Origin: Phascolarctos cinereus | Lineage: Eukaryota; Chordata; Mammalia; Diprotodontia; Phascolarctidae | NCBI RefSeq assembly: GCF_002099425.1 | Contig: NW_018344004.1 | Coordinates: 2,941,501 to 3,005,500 of the forward strand | Direction of reading: 5' to 3' | DNA: 64,000 nucleotides | Shown here: positions 1 through 11,565 of the stretch, one piece after another | Position numbering within the stretch: position 1 is the first letter of the stretch | How the letters are laid out: every line of letters starts with the position of its first letter | Translations under genes and position numbers: made by a program | The notes under the pieces: generated by a model | Database searches by the model: none | What the model saw: only the letters and a program-made list of their open reading frames with translations | What the model was told of the DNA's origin: nothing

Positions 1-679
1 TTTCAAGAAATGGCATAAAAGACATCAAGGATAATGAAGTAACAACAGTCCTTCAAGAACACACTGTCACATACTAAATATTAAAAGACCTAAAAGAGGT
101 TTCCAGTTCATTTGGTTTATCTTCTATGGAAGACTTAGAAATAGAGGACAAGAACTGCCCAGAACAAAAAGTCATGGAGGAATTATGATCTATTCAAAAG
201 GAGGAAATACCCACATCAATCAACTGATTAATCATCATCAACATGGATTCTCTGAATCCAGTGTTATTATAAATATCTTTTTAAAAGAAATCCAAGATAC
301 AATGGGAATGTCTACTATGTGCAAGTCACTGTATTCAATACTACTAGACACTGAAAGATACATAAGGCAGCGTCTTTCTATCAATTACCTTAATTCACTT
401 GCAATTCACAATGTGAATAAAAAGTTGTGGAATTAAGTAAGACAGACACATGTGGAAAAAAACATATCTATGTATAAATAATATAATATTAAGTGTTAAA
501 TACAGACATTAAGAATTATAGGAACATGGTTAACAAGCAAGATGACAAATTAGTCACTTTCTCTTAACTACTTCAACTGTCCAGAAAAAAGGGAATTAAA
601 CACTAGATATAGAGTACTTATAGTCAGATCCACAAAAAAAGTCAGAACTTTCATGAGGTAAAATCTTTAATACAATTAA
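1..679. other. HIBCH intron 6, nothing assigned
   Basis: This is AT-rich intronic DNA without coding signal. About 305-370 weakly resembles the 3' end of L2 on the minus strand (ctactatgtgc...cactg). No HIBCH exon could be read here. Confidence 0.5.
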
Positions 680-2061
680 TATCAGAGAATGCTTATCCTT
701 AAAGTGCTCACTCAGCACCACCCACAGGAGCAAAGACATATTGCAGGTTCCTGCAAGGGTCCCTCAGGGGATACCGTATTTCTGCAGAGACTGCTGGAAC
801 ACTCTTCCTCCCCCACACCCCTTCCCACCCCTCAAGGAGTGACAGACATTAATTATGCACAATCAGGAGTGGCTGAAATGGAAAGGGGCAGGGTTTGGGG
901 ACTTAAAACATGATGCTTTTTGACTGGGGCCCAGCCCTAGGTCATTGAATATCAAAGCTGCAGAGATGCTATTGAGAACTCTCTCTTCATCCTCCCCTCA
1001 AAAAAACAGCAGACTCCAATTCAGCCCAGACCTGAAAATAAAGGGAGACCCAAAGGATGAATCAGCACAGAGCACCAGTGTATCTAGCTGTGCGGGGGGC
1101 AGTCCCATCCTCCCCCCCCTTCCCAGGGATGTAAGAAGGTTAAGGTAGATGGGTTGTCTAGCCTCAGGAGTTGTTCTGAGTCAGGAAAGATTCAGGCGAG
1201 TTCAGAGGCTAAGGTACAGGATCAGAATGAAATGAGTTATTCACAGACCATATAACATTTAACAAAAGGAGTTTACTTAACAATAGTAAGGAAAGGATAT
1301 TCAGCAAAGAGTATGAAACAGCCTCAATTTTATCAATAAACAGGAAAGTTCCTCAGCTAAGAGCATGAGGGAAAAAGATGTAGGGAGTTTGGGAAAAGAG
1401 GAGAAGGTTTAGATAACCATTGTGGAGAAGAAGAGCTAATGAGGGAAGATTAAAAGGATTAAAAGCCTGGTTGAGATTAGAAAACATAATTTAGTAGTGG
1501 ATTTCATAAAAACAGCTGTGGCTTCCTCCATCATCCTGGGAATAGGAGTACATGGTGAGGATAACTCAGGTTTGGAGTTTGGTGAGACATGAATAGGAAT
1601 AATACAAATAGGAATGAACTAAGAAAGCAAGAGAATTAAGAGGGGAAAACAACATATACATAAAGTGATCAACCACAGGGCCAACAACATGAAGGCAAAA
1701 AATTAAAGAAAAACAGCAATCATAGACTGGGAATAGAGGGATAAAGTCATGGTGAGCAAATAAAACCAGTGTTCTACACAGTGTTCTACACATAAATACT
1801 CAGTGATTACCTCTGAATAACAAGACAATGGCAAGGTTCAGAGTGTAGAAGGCATATGAAACTAGGAGCCTACATTTGGTATACAAAGCAATCTGCTAAG
1901 GTATGTATGTCTGTGATCCATTTACTGTATCTAAATTCTATAAAAGCCCAAAAGCCACCTTTTATTTTTTTTTGGGGGGGGCTGGGCCTCATGTAGTACA
2001 ACTATCTGATTCTCTACCATATTTGAATTATTATAACATTTCCTTTTGAAAGAACTTTTAG
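680..2061. other. Unclassified intronic block, GC-richer first half
   Basis: From 680 to 1160 the sequence is richer in C and G than its surroundings, with C-runs near 1095-1125. It then passes into ordinary AG-rich intron. It looks like an old interspersed repeat but I cannot name the family. No splice-bounded reading frame was found. An A/T-rich run with a T tract lies at about 1960-1980. Confidence 0.35.
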
Positions 2062-5000
2062 GGAAGTAGAGCCAACATGATGCAGAAAAGGTAGAGACTC
2101 ACATGAAGCTTCCCCCAAATATCTTTAAATAATGCCTCAAAACAAATTCTAGAGTGGCAGAATTCACAAAAGGATGGAGTGAAACAATTTTCCAGACCAA
2201 CAACTCAGAAAATCAGTAGGAGCTGGATGAGAGTGAAGTGCAGTCCAGCACAGGGCTATGCCAGCACAAACCAGGTCCTTTGTAAACCAAGAGCAGGCCC
2301 TTAAGGGTGACTGAATCAGTGGCAGCAACGATTTCCAGACTTCTCAACCCACAGACAGTAAAGGGGTCAGACAGCTGGTCAGAAGGAGATTACGGAGTCC
2401 CTTTGCTGGCACTGGGGGGGCAGTACTCTGTTACACTGCCCATACTTGGATCTGGGTTGCAGTACTGGGTCTCAATTTCAAGACAAAGAAGAGCACAAGC
2501 ACACCACAGCTTGTGGCTGCAGGGAGGCGAGGACCCTGCTCACAGCTCCAGAGTGGAAAAGAGTGCTTGTGGTCACTTGCAGACCAGAGCACAGGCCATA
2601 AGAATAGTAAACACACCTCTCCCTAGATCATATCACCTTGGAAGAACCAAAAACTTACAGGTCTCCAGAATTATCTCCAAAAATAGCTGCACAAAAAAAC
2701 CCTGAAGCTTGGGAGGATGCCCCTTCCACTCTGGAAGCAGAACTCCACTTTAGTATAGAGTTAAAAGTCAAGAAATAAGCTTGAAAATAAGCAAACAGCA
2801 GAAAAAGATTCTGACAACAAGAAGTTACTTTGGTGACAGGGAAGATCAAAACACAAACTTAGAAGAGGATAACAAAGTCAAAACTCCTATATCCAAAGCC
2901 TCAAAGCAAAATATGAACTGTCCTCACACCATGGAAGAGCTCAAAATGGATTTTAAAAACCAAGTAAGAGAAGCAAGAAGAATTAGGGAGAGAAATGAGA
3001 ATGCTACCAGAAAATCATGAAAAAAGAATCAGCAGCTTGGTAAAGGTGGCACAAAAAATACTGAATAAAAGAACACCTTAAAAAACAGAATAGGTCAAAT
3101 GTTAAAAGAGGTACAAGAATTCGATGAGGAGAAGAATGCCTTGAAAAGCAGAATTGGACAAATGGAAAAAGATATACAAAAATTCACTGAAGAGAAGAAC
3201 TCCTTAAAAAGCAGACATGACCAAATGGAAAAAGAGGTACAAAAATCCACTGAAGAAAAGAACTCATTAAAAAGTAGAATTGCCCAAATGAAAAAGCAGG
3301 TACAAAAGCTCACTGAAAAAATAATTCCTTAAAAATTAGAACTGGGGAAAATTTTAGAAAAATTAGAATTGGGCAAGTGGAAGCTAATGACTTTATGAGA
3401 TCAAGAAACAATAAAACAAAATCAAAAGAAAGAAAAAAACAGAAGAAAATGTAAAATATCTCAGGAAAAACAACTGATCTACAAAATAGACCCAGGAGAG
3501 ATAATTTAAGAATTACTGGACTACCTGAAAGCCATGCTAAAAAAAAAAAAGAGCCTCGACATAACTTTCAAGAAATTATCAAGGAAAATTGCCCTGATAT
3601 TCTAGAACCACAGGGTGAAATAGAAATTGGAAGAATCTACTAATCACCTGCTGTAAGAGATCCCAAAATGAAAAGTCTCAGGAATATTACAGCCAAATTC
3701 CAGAGCTCTCAGGTCAAGGAAAAATATTGCAAGTGGCCAAAAAGAAACGATTCAAGTATTGGGGAGTCACAGTCAGGATAGCACAAGATTTAGCAGTTTC
3801 TACATTAAGGGATCATAGGGTTTGGAATGTGATGTTCTGGAGGACAAAGAGCTAGGACTACAACCAAGAATCACCTACCCAGCAAAACTCAGTATAATCC
3901 TACAGGAAGAAAAATGGACGTTCAATGAAACGGAGCACTTTTAAGCAAGAGTTGAATAAAAAATTTGACTTTCAAGACTCAAAAGAATCACAAAAAGGTA
4001 AATAGGAAAGAGAAATAATAAAGGATTCAATAAGGTTAAACTGTTCACATTCCTACATGGGAAAATGATTCTTATAACTCCTAAAAACTTTCTCATTACC
4101 AGGGCAGTTAGAAGGAGTATATGTAGACTAAAAACACAGATGTGAGTTGAATATCATGGGATGATTACCTAAAAAATAAAGTTAAGGGGTGAGAAAGAAG
4201 AATGCACTGAGATAAGTGGAAAGGGAGATGTAAAATGGGGTAAATTATCTGACATAAAAGGCATGAAAGAGATTTTACATAGAGGGGAGGATGAGGGAAG
4301 TGGTGGCGGAGGGCAGAGAACTGAAGGGGGGAGGAGCATATTAACCTCACTCTCAACAGAATTGGCTCAAAGAGAAAATAACATACACACTCAGTTGGGT
4401 ATAGAAATCTACCTTACCATACAGAAAAGTGGAAGGAGAAGGAGATAAGAGAAAGGGAGGCCTGACAGAAGGGAGCGAAGATTGGGGGAGGTAAAAATCA
4501 GAAGCAAAACACTTTTGAGAATGGACAGGGTGAAGGAAAGAGCAGGATAAACAGGGGGGAAATAGGATGGAGGGAAATACATAGTTGGTAATCATTACTG
4601 TGAAAAAAAATTTTACAGCAAGTTTCTCCAATAAAGACCTCATTTCTCAAACATATAAAGAAGTGAGTCAAATTTATAGAAATTTATAGCCACTCCTCAA
4701 CTGATAAATGATCAAAGGATATGAACAGGTAGTTTTCAAACAAAGTAATCAAAGCTATCTATAGGCATATGAAAAAATGCTCTAAATCACTATTGATTAG
4801 GGAAATGCAAATTAAAACAACTCTCGAGCTACCACCACACACCTCTCAGATTGGCTAATATGACATAAAAGGAAAATGACAAATGCTGGAGGAGATGTGG
4901 GAAAATCAAAGCACTGTTGGTGAAGTTGTATACCAACTCAACCATTCTGGAGAGCAATTTGGAACTATGCCCAAAGGGCTATAAAACCATGTATACCCTT

Positions 5001-5668
5001 TGACCAAGCCCTATCAGGTCTGTATCCCAAAGAGATAAAAACAAAAAAGAAAAGGACCTATGTGTACAAAAATATTTATAGCAGCTCTTTTCTGGTGGCA
5101 AAGAATTAGAAACCGACGGGATGCCCATCAATTGGGGAATGGCTAAACAAATTGCTGAATATGATTGTAATTAAATACTATTACACTATAAGAAATGATG
5201 AGCAGGATGCCCTCAGAAAAGCCTGAAAAGACTTACATGAACTGATGCAAAGTGAAAAGAGTAGAACCAGGAGAACATTATACACAGTAACAGCAATACT
5301 GTATGATGATCTATTGTGAATAACTTAGCTATTCTCAGCAATACAATGACACAAGACAATTCTGAAGAACTTATGATGAAAGGTACTATCCATCTCCAGG
5401 GAAATTACTGGTGGCGGCTGAATACAGATCAAAGATACTTTTTGTTTACTTCATTTTTCTTGGAGTTTTTATCTGTGTTTTCTTCCACAGCATGACTTAC
5501 ATGGAAATATGTTTTGCACAACTACACATGTATAACCTATGTCAAATTACTTGCCTTCTCAAAAAGGAGAAGAGTGGAGGGAGAGAGAGAATTTGAAACT
5601 CAGAATTTGAAAAAAAGAATGTTAAAATTGTTTTTACATGTAATTGGGAAAAAATAAAATATTAAAAA
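2062..5668 (+). repeat. L1 (marsupial), 5'-complete but with most of ORF2 deleted
   Basis: It starts with the L1 leader (agccaacatgatgcag...), then a broken ORF1 (about 2790-3980) with a three-unit coiled coil, then the purine-rich inter-ORF region. Just after the ORF2 start (about 4590) it jumps to the C-terminal end of ORF2 (from about 4615), then the 3'UTR and an A-rich tail at 5650-5668. A short repeat 'aactttt' on both sides may be the target duplication. ORF1 has several frame breaks. It is antisense to HIBCH in intron 6. Confidence 0.85.
3123..3311 (+). repeat. 63-bp tandem units in L1 ORF1 coiled coil
   Basis: Three consecutive 21-codon units start at 3123, 3186 and 3249, each of the form EEKN.LKSR..QM.K..QK.T, i.e. 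three heptads. They encode the coiled-coil trimerisation arm of the L1 ORF1 protein. Similar units occur in the other ORF1 copies of the window in different numbers, so the arm grows and shrinks by unit steps. Confidence 0.8.
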
Positions 5669-5740
5669 AAACTTTTGTATTAGCTTTGGTATACAATAAA
5701 AATTCACATCTCAATAACTGCAATAAAACATTTTACTTAC

Positions 5741-5793
5741 TCCACCCATTGTAATTCCATGAATAAGTGCAACATAAGGCTTCTGATAAGTAC
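5741..5793 (-). CDS. HIBCH: HIBCH coding exon 6 (second oxyanion-hole segment)
   Basis: Acceptor TTTCTTGTAG ends at 5794 and donor GTAAGT begins at 5740. Two bases finish Gly, then 17 codons read TYQKPYVALIHGITMGG, matching human SCQKPYVALIHGITMGG. The HG.TMGGG turn carries the second oxyanion-hole amide in crotonase-fold enzymes; its last Gly would begin the next exon. Nothing resembling exon 7 (GVGLSVHGQF...) is readable between 1 and 5740, so the gene continues outside the window. Confidence 0.95.
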
Positions 5794-6544
5794 CTACAAG
5801 AAATATAGCTATAATTAATTTCGATATTTGAAAGCTTCAGTTTTTTTTGGCAAAAACACATAGAATATATTTAAAGAACAAATATTTGCAATATAAATGC
5901 AGAAAATTAGAGGAACAGTCAACAAGAGTGGTATGAAAAATATGGATGTTATCAATCAATCCATATTATTTCATAAAAAAAATAATTAGTAGTATACTTC
6001 TTACTATTCTTTTTGTTACCATCTACTAATCACTGTGAGGTCAACATACAATGGAAACTCTTTACAATGATGGATTAGAGAACCATGACTACCATTTACT
6101 ATCTCTATAGGTTAACAATGTTCTTTCCATCTACACTTATTGAACTGACTTCTATAAGGCATTTTACCTGCATATGTATGTTTCAGCAGAACGAGATGTA
6201 TACCTGTATGCACCTTCCTCATTATGTCAAAATGGGAATAATGATGCTTATACTTAATAAAGCTAAAGGCACTACAGAAATGTGTGTTATTCCTATGTCC
6301 CATGGAAAGAGACCTTAGTTTTTACCTGCCTGTTTGTACTGTCCAACTAAATACACAGTTATTAATAATTCTCAATTCAGTATATTAAGCCAGATACTTC
6401 CAAGTGAACAAGTTAGTCTTTTAATAAAATACTAGCCAATGCACAATAATAATTTATTAAATACTATTATCATAATTTAATTTTTAAGTTAGATATGCAC
6501 TTCATTTTTCAATTCTGCTTTATGACAATGCATAACACACATAC
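5794..6544 (-). other. HIBCH intron 5
   Basis: A short 751-bp intron between exons 5 and 6, AT-rich, with no repeat that I can name. Confidence 0.8.
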
Positions 6545-6625
6545 CAATGGCATAGTTCAAAATATACTCTTCTCTGAAGAGGTCCTGTGCCAATTTCTGT
6601 TTTGCCTTCCCTGCCTCCGATATGA
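6545..6625 (-). CDS. HIBCH: HIBCH coding exon 5
   Basis: Acceptor TTTTCTTTTCCAG ends at 6626 and donor GTATGT starts at 6544. The exon is 81 nt: two bases finish Val, 26 codons read [20 protein letters not shown] then ILNYAI, and one base opens Gly. Human has [27 protein letters not shown] at the same place, so phase, length and sequence all agree. The FREEY.LN helix follows the first oxyanion loop in the family. Confidence 0.95.
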
Positions 6626-6814
6626 CTGGAAAAGAAAAAAGAGTAAAATTTCAAATAGAATAAGGTGAAAGTTTTTGATGCCAAATATTCAAAAGTTACA
6701 TGATTTTGTCATAATCACTAGTGAAAAAACCTCTAAAAGGGCTATCCACATACTCTTAAAAACCAGAAGACAGTGAGATGTCTTCTACTTGAACCTCATC
6801 ATTTTATAAAGAAA

Positions 6815-7112
6815 ATGTGAAGGATCATAGGATTTGGAAGTGGAATGATCCTTAATCATCTTTCATTTCACAGATGAGGAAACTGAGGATCCAAGAGACA
6901 GTGAATCCTCCAAGGTCACACAGATAGTAAGTTACAAAAGGCCTGATTTAAACCCAGGTGTTCCGAATTCAAATTCACTACCATTGACCACCACACTATA
7001 TCCTCTCCAGACAGATACGGCTAGTTAGAGTAAGTCATATAGCTAATCAGTGGCAGAACCAGGACTAGAACCCAGATCTCAGAGCTTCCAGTCCAGTGGT
7101 CTTTCCCCTACA
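6815..7112 (-). repeat. Two MIR / CORE-SINE fragments
   Basis: 6815-7005 has the MIR core read backwards (cagatgaggaaactgagg, aaggtcacacagatagtaag, ttcaaattcactacc). A second diverged piece follows at 7022-7112 (gtcatatagctaatcagtggcagaacc). Both are heavily diverged and therefore old. Confidence 0.8.
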
Positions 7113-7959
7113 TCATGCGGTCCTCATCCCTCAATCTATTGCCTTACTTAGGCTCTGTTCATTTTTCTTTTAAACTCTGTAATTTCTCTGTATTTCCTAC
7201 ATGGTCTTATCTCCATGCATCCTTTAATAATGAGATCAAAAACACCCATGCTTTTGACCATGTCACCCCTCTCTTTGAATCCTTTTAGCAACTATTACAC
7301 TCAGATATGGTATCTGAAATTAAACATATTTAAAAATTCTGAGTATGAGGAAAAAATTATCTACTGAATTTTTGGTATTATGTTTATAACCTAAGAAGGC
7401 TCACCTAGGATCATCACCCATTCAAGAGCTGAACCTCAATCCTCCTGATTTTTATCATACTACAATGCTTTCCCAAGACACTTTATAAAACTATGGAAAA
7501 AAGAATCATGTTTTAATAAAAGTTTTAAGGAAAATTAAATAGAAGTATGATGAAAAATGAGTTTAGATCCATTCCTCTAGCCACATACTATTTTTTAAAA
7601 ATCTAACTGATCAATGATCCAATAATTTTTGAACATTCAGAATCTGAGATGACTCTATTATTCCTTTTTTCTACCAAATGAAGAAAATGACAATTTTTAT
7701 CAAGCAAATAAGACATCACTAGAAACAAAATGGATTCTTCTATTTAAAAAAAGATAGTACAAGAAAACAACAATGTACCCAGAACAAAAATAAGATACAA
7801 AACAAAACAGACAGAACTAAGACAACTATTTATATGATGAGCACAATAATGTCAAAGAAAAGAATACTGAAAAATATCAGCCTGATCAGTACAGTGACCA
7901 GTTGTGACTTCAAAGAGCTATTGAAGCATGTCTTACAGGTCTCAATAGAGCAGTGTCTT
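7113..7959. other. Intron 4 sequence, mostly unassigned
   Basis: A short L2-like fragment on the plus strand is visible at about 7245-7300 (gcttttgaccatgtcacccctctc). The rest is AT-rich and I recognise nothing in it. Confidence 0.4.
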
Positions 7960-8727
7960 CTAACACTGCTACCACCATGGCACAGGCCCTCACACCTCAC
8001 ACCTACACTACCATAACAGTTGCTGGTTGGTTCCTCTGCCACAAGTCTCTCCCCACTCCAGTCCATCCTCCACTCAGCTATCAAATTAACCTTCCTAAAG
8101 CACAGATCTGACCATGTAACTCCCCTATACAATAAACTCCAAGGGCTCCTTATCACTTCCAAATATAAAATCCTTTTTAGTGTTTTAAGTCCTTCACAAC
8201 CTGTCCCTTTCCTACCTCCCAATATTCTTATTCCTTATTCCCATCCACATATTATGGGATCTATTAATACTGCCCTCCTTGCTGTTCTTCCTATAAGATG
8301 CTCCACTTCTCAACTCTGCATTTTCACCTGTTGTCCCCCATGCCTAGAATTCTCTCCCTCTTCATCTTCACCTCGTTGTTTCTTTGGCTTCCCTCAAGTC
8401 CTAACTAAAATTCCACCTTCTATAGGAAGCCTTTCCTGAACCCCTAAATGTTATTGCCTTCCCTCTGTTGATTCTTTCCAATTTACCATTTATATTACAC
8501 ACATACACACACCTACATATAATAGATTTATATATGTATGTTTGTGTGTATGTGTGTGTGTGTTTAATGTATACAAACCTGTTTTCATGTTGTCTACATT
8601 TGACTATGAGCTCCTTGAGATCAGGGACTGTCTTTTGTCACTCTTTGTATCCCTAAGGGGTATCCCTAAGGGTTTAGCACAGTACCTGGAATGTAACAGG
8701 TGCCCAATACATGCTTACTGACTTATC
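7960..8727 (+). repeat. L2 LINE, 3' part
   Basis: It shows the diagnostic L2 order: ctctccccactccagtccatcctcc, cagatctgaccatgtaactcc, 3'UTR text (gagctccttgagatcaggg) and the end 'gcacagtacctgg...caggtgcccaatacatgcttactgac'. A (TG)-rich stretch lies at about 8536-8563. A ten-base phrase 'tatccctaag' is duplicated near 8649-8671. Reading frames here are remnants of the L2 reverse transcriptase tail, not host genes. Confidence 0.88.
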
Positions 8728-8744
8728 TGCATATGATAACAAAA

Positions 8745-9810
8745 AGTTCTGCAAGGATCCCTGTTCTGAAATTTTATGTGTTATCCCATTTGAACTAGAT
8801 ATTGTATTTGAAGGATCCGAGAAAAGAGGTCAACATATGCTGTCTGAGCCTGCAGTCTAACTGGCAATCGAATCAAGAAGGGACATAGCAGACACAGCCT
8901 GTGACCACACTGATACATCACTACAGGTCAGGGACAGCTGGCATTAAAAAATTACAGCTCTGGGGAGAAGGTGTTAGTTTAAAAAAAAAAGTCACCTCCC
9001 TGACAGACCAATCCCTTGCCTGATAATATAATTGACTTCCCACTGAATACTGCCACCAACAAACAGGTACAGGAGCCTGCCACCACAATCAGTTCTGCTT
9101 CAAGCCCAATCCTCACAGCCCTCATCTGGGAAAGTAACTCCTATGGAAAAGTGGCCAGCAATGCCCACCAAGTGCCAATCAAATCCCACACATAGGGCAG
9201 AGAAACTAGCCTAGAAAAAATAGCAAGGTACTCTAAGAGAGAAACAAGGGACAGCAAGTGCCAAACAAGTCAAAGCACCATCACCACCTTGACCAATATC
9301 ATCTCCCTTCAGTCCCATACCTACTTCCAGCCCAACCCTCATAGCCATCCATTTGGGAAACCAACTTCTGTGGAAAAGGGGCCAGCCAACTGTTAACCAA
9401 CTACCACACACAGAGCAAGGCACCCTAACAGAGCCAAGAGACAGCATGTGTCAAAAGTAAGTCGAACCACCTCCACCATTTTCTTTCAGATTCTAACGGG
9501 AAAAGCCCACTATCCTGAATCTAAGAACCTTAGGAAGAGCAATGCTTCCAGCTCAGTGTGCTAAGCCATCATCCTGGGAAGCAACTCCAGGGAAGATGTA
9601 GCCCGGCAACTGCTTCTGCAGGGGCTGCAGCCACAGCTACTGAAAAGTTAAAAAAACAAAGTCCTAGACACCAATCTCCTTACCACTATCAATCGGCTCA
9701 ACATAAAAAACTGATATGATTTTATCAGAAGTGACATCAAATAAACTAAATACTATCTACTTTGCCAACATACCCTGAGGACCTCAGGACGTTTCCATCT
9801 GACTTGCAAC
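8745..9810. repeat. Unclassified block with three diverged ~222-bp tandem units
   Basis: A phrase of about 75 bp recurs at about 9100, 9322 and 9545 (pattern: gcttc.agccca..., then gggaa..aactcc.., then gg.aa.gtggcc). The spacing is 222-223 bp. The parts between also share text (acaagggacagcaagtg vs ccaagagacagcatgtg). It sits between two L2 3' ends and may be a foreign insertion. I cannot assign a family. Confidence 0.5.
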
Positions 9811-9814
9811 TGAA

Positions 9815-9960
9815 ACATACATATGTGTTTTCTCCCCCATTAGAATGTGAACTCTTTGAGAGAAGGGACTGCCTTAATTTTCTACTTGTATCCCCAGTGG
9901 TTTGCACCTAGTAAGCTCTTTAATAAATGCTTTATTCAGTTATTCATTCATTCATTCATC
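9815..9960 (+). repeat. L2 3' end with (TTCA)n tail
   Basis: Typical L2 3'UTR words (agaatgtgaactctttgagag, gtatccccagtggtttg, ctctttaataaatgc) are followed by a short tetranucleotide run ttcattcattcattcatc, the usual L2 terminus. Confidence 0.85.
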
Positions 9961-10444
9961 TTGAAATTCTGCTACCACAACTAGTTTCTTGCCTCCATCT
10001 CAATTTCCTGGATTTTTTAACTCCCAAAGAAACTTAGTACTTACTGATTGCCTCGTCTCCTGATTTAGGAGTACTTGAATCCTGATTCAGATCCTACCCC
10101 TCTTTCCGAGGAATAATTTGCCCCTTCACAAGCCTGGTGTTTGCCCTAATCATTAGCATGTACCAGCTTTCTCCCAGTAGGAAATAATATCATGAACATT
10201 AAAAGGAAAAACAAAATCCAGTTTAGTAAATATAGATTTCATATGGTAATATATAGAGAATAGTTCAACATATAAATTATCAGCTATTCTTTTCTACTGG
10301 AGGGCCCTGCAAAGTCAAAATCAGAAAGCTTACAAGCAATATCTAAGAGTTCTCTATCACCACTACAATGTTACACTACTCCAACTTCTCTAAACTCAGA
10401 TGAAAACTTACAGTTAACAAACTAGGAAAGTTTGTTAAGATAGT
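9961..10444. other. Intron 4 sequence, nothing recognised
   Basis: AT-rich intronic DNA; no coding signal, repeat family or RNA gene recognised. Confidence 0.5.
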
Positions 10445-11565
10445 TCTTTCTGGCTAAACTGTTTACAACCATACCTGGGAAGATAATACTTGTAATTCTT
10501 AAGAACTGTATCACTTTTAGTGAAGTCAGAATGTGTATACATAGACAGAGAGTGTGGGTATATATTGAGGGGATGATATAAAAAAAAAACAGGGGGGAGA
10601 AAAGAGTATTACACTGGGAGAAGAAGGCAGGAAAAGACAGAATGCCGTAAATTATCTCACCTGAAGAGGCTCCACTATTACAGTGGTAGAAAAAATGGGA
10701 GGGTGGACAGGGCATTATTTGAACCTTTCTCTTGTTGGAACGGGCTCAGAGAGGGAATATCATACACAATCAGTTGGGCATAGAAATCTATCTTACTGTA
10801 CAGGAAAGTAGGACAGGAGAGGGTTAGGGAAAAAAAGGAGGGGACTGACAGAAAGGAGGGCAGATTGAGGGAGGCAGTGGTCAGAAGCAAAACAGTGGTG
10901 AGGAAGGAAAGAATGAAAGGAGAGGGAGAAGGATAAACAGAAGGAAAGATAGGATGGAGGGAAATACATAGTTAGTAATTCTAACTGTGAATGTGAATGG
11001 GATGAACTGTCCCATAAAACAGAAGTAAATAGCAACTTGGATTAAAAACCAGAATCCTTCAATATGTTGTTTAAAAGAAACAGACTTGAAGAAGAAAGAC
11101 ACACACAAAGTAAAGGTAAGGGGCTGGAGCAGAATCTATTATACTTCAGGTGAAGTTAAAAAAAAAAGCAGGGGTAGTAATCAAGATCTCAGACAAAGCA
11201 AAGGCAAAAAAAATGGATCTAATTAAAAGAGATAAGGAAGAAAATTGTATCTTGCTAAAAGGTACCACAGACAATGAAGTAATATCAATACTAAACATAT
11301 ATGTACTAAGATTCTATAAGGAGAAGTTAAGTGAGTTATAGAAGGAAATACAGAACAAAACTATACTAGTGGAGGACCTCAACTTTCCCCTCTCAGAACT
11401 AGAAAAATCCAATCACAAAATTAAAAAGAAAGAAGTTAAGAAGGTGATTAGAATTTTAGAGAAGTTGGATATGACAGATCTGCCTCTAGAGAAAATTGAT
11501 TGGGGATAGAAAAGAACACACCTTTTTCTCAGTGGTACATGGTACCTACACAAAATTTGATCATG

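Noticed and set aside
2307-2705. 132-codon frame in the L1 leader
   Set aside because: It lies in the 5'UTR of the L1 at 2062 (homologous to 22000-22330 and 35800-36120). The frame is not conserved among copies.
1-5740. Search for HIBCH exon 7 (GVGLSVHGQF.. type)
   Set aside because: Nothing on the minus strand reads like it; 2062-5668 is L1 and the rest has no matching motif.
8020-8439. 139-codon plus-strand frame
   Set aside because: It coincides with diagnostic L2 sequence (cagatctgaccatgtaactcc and following) and has no independent evidence.
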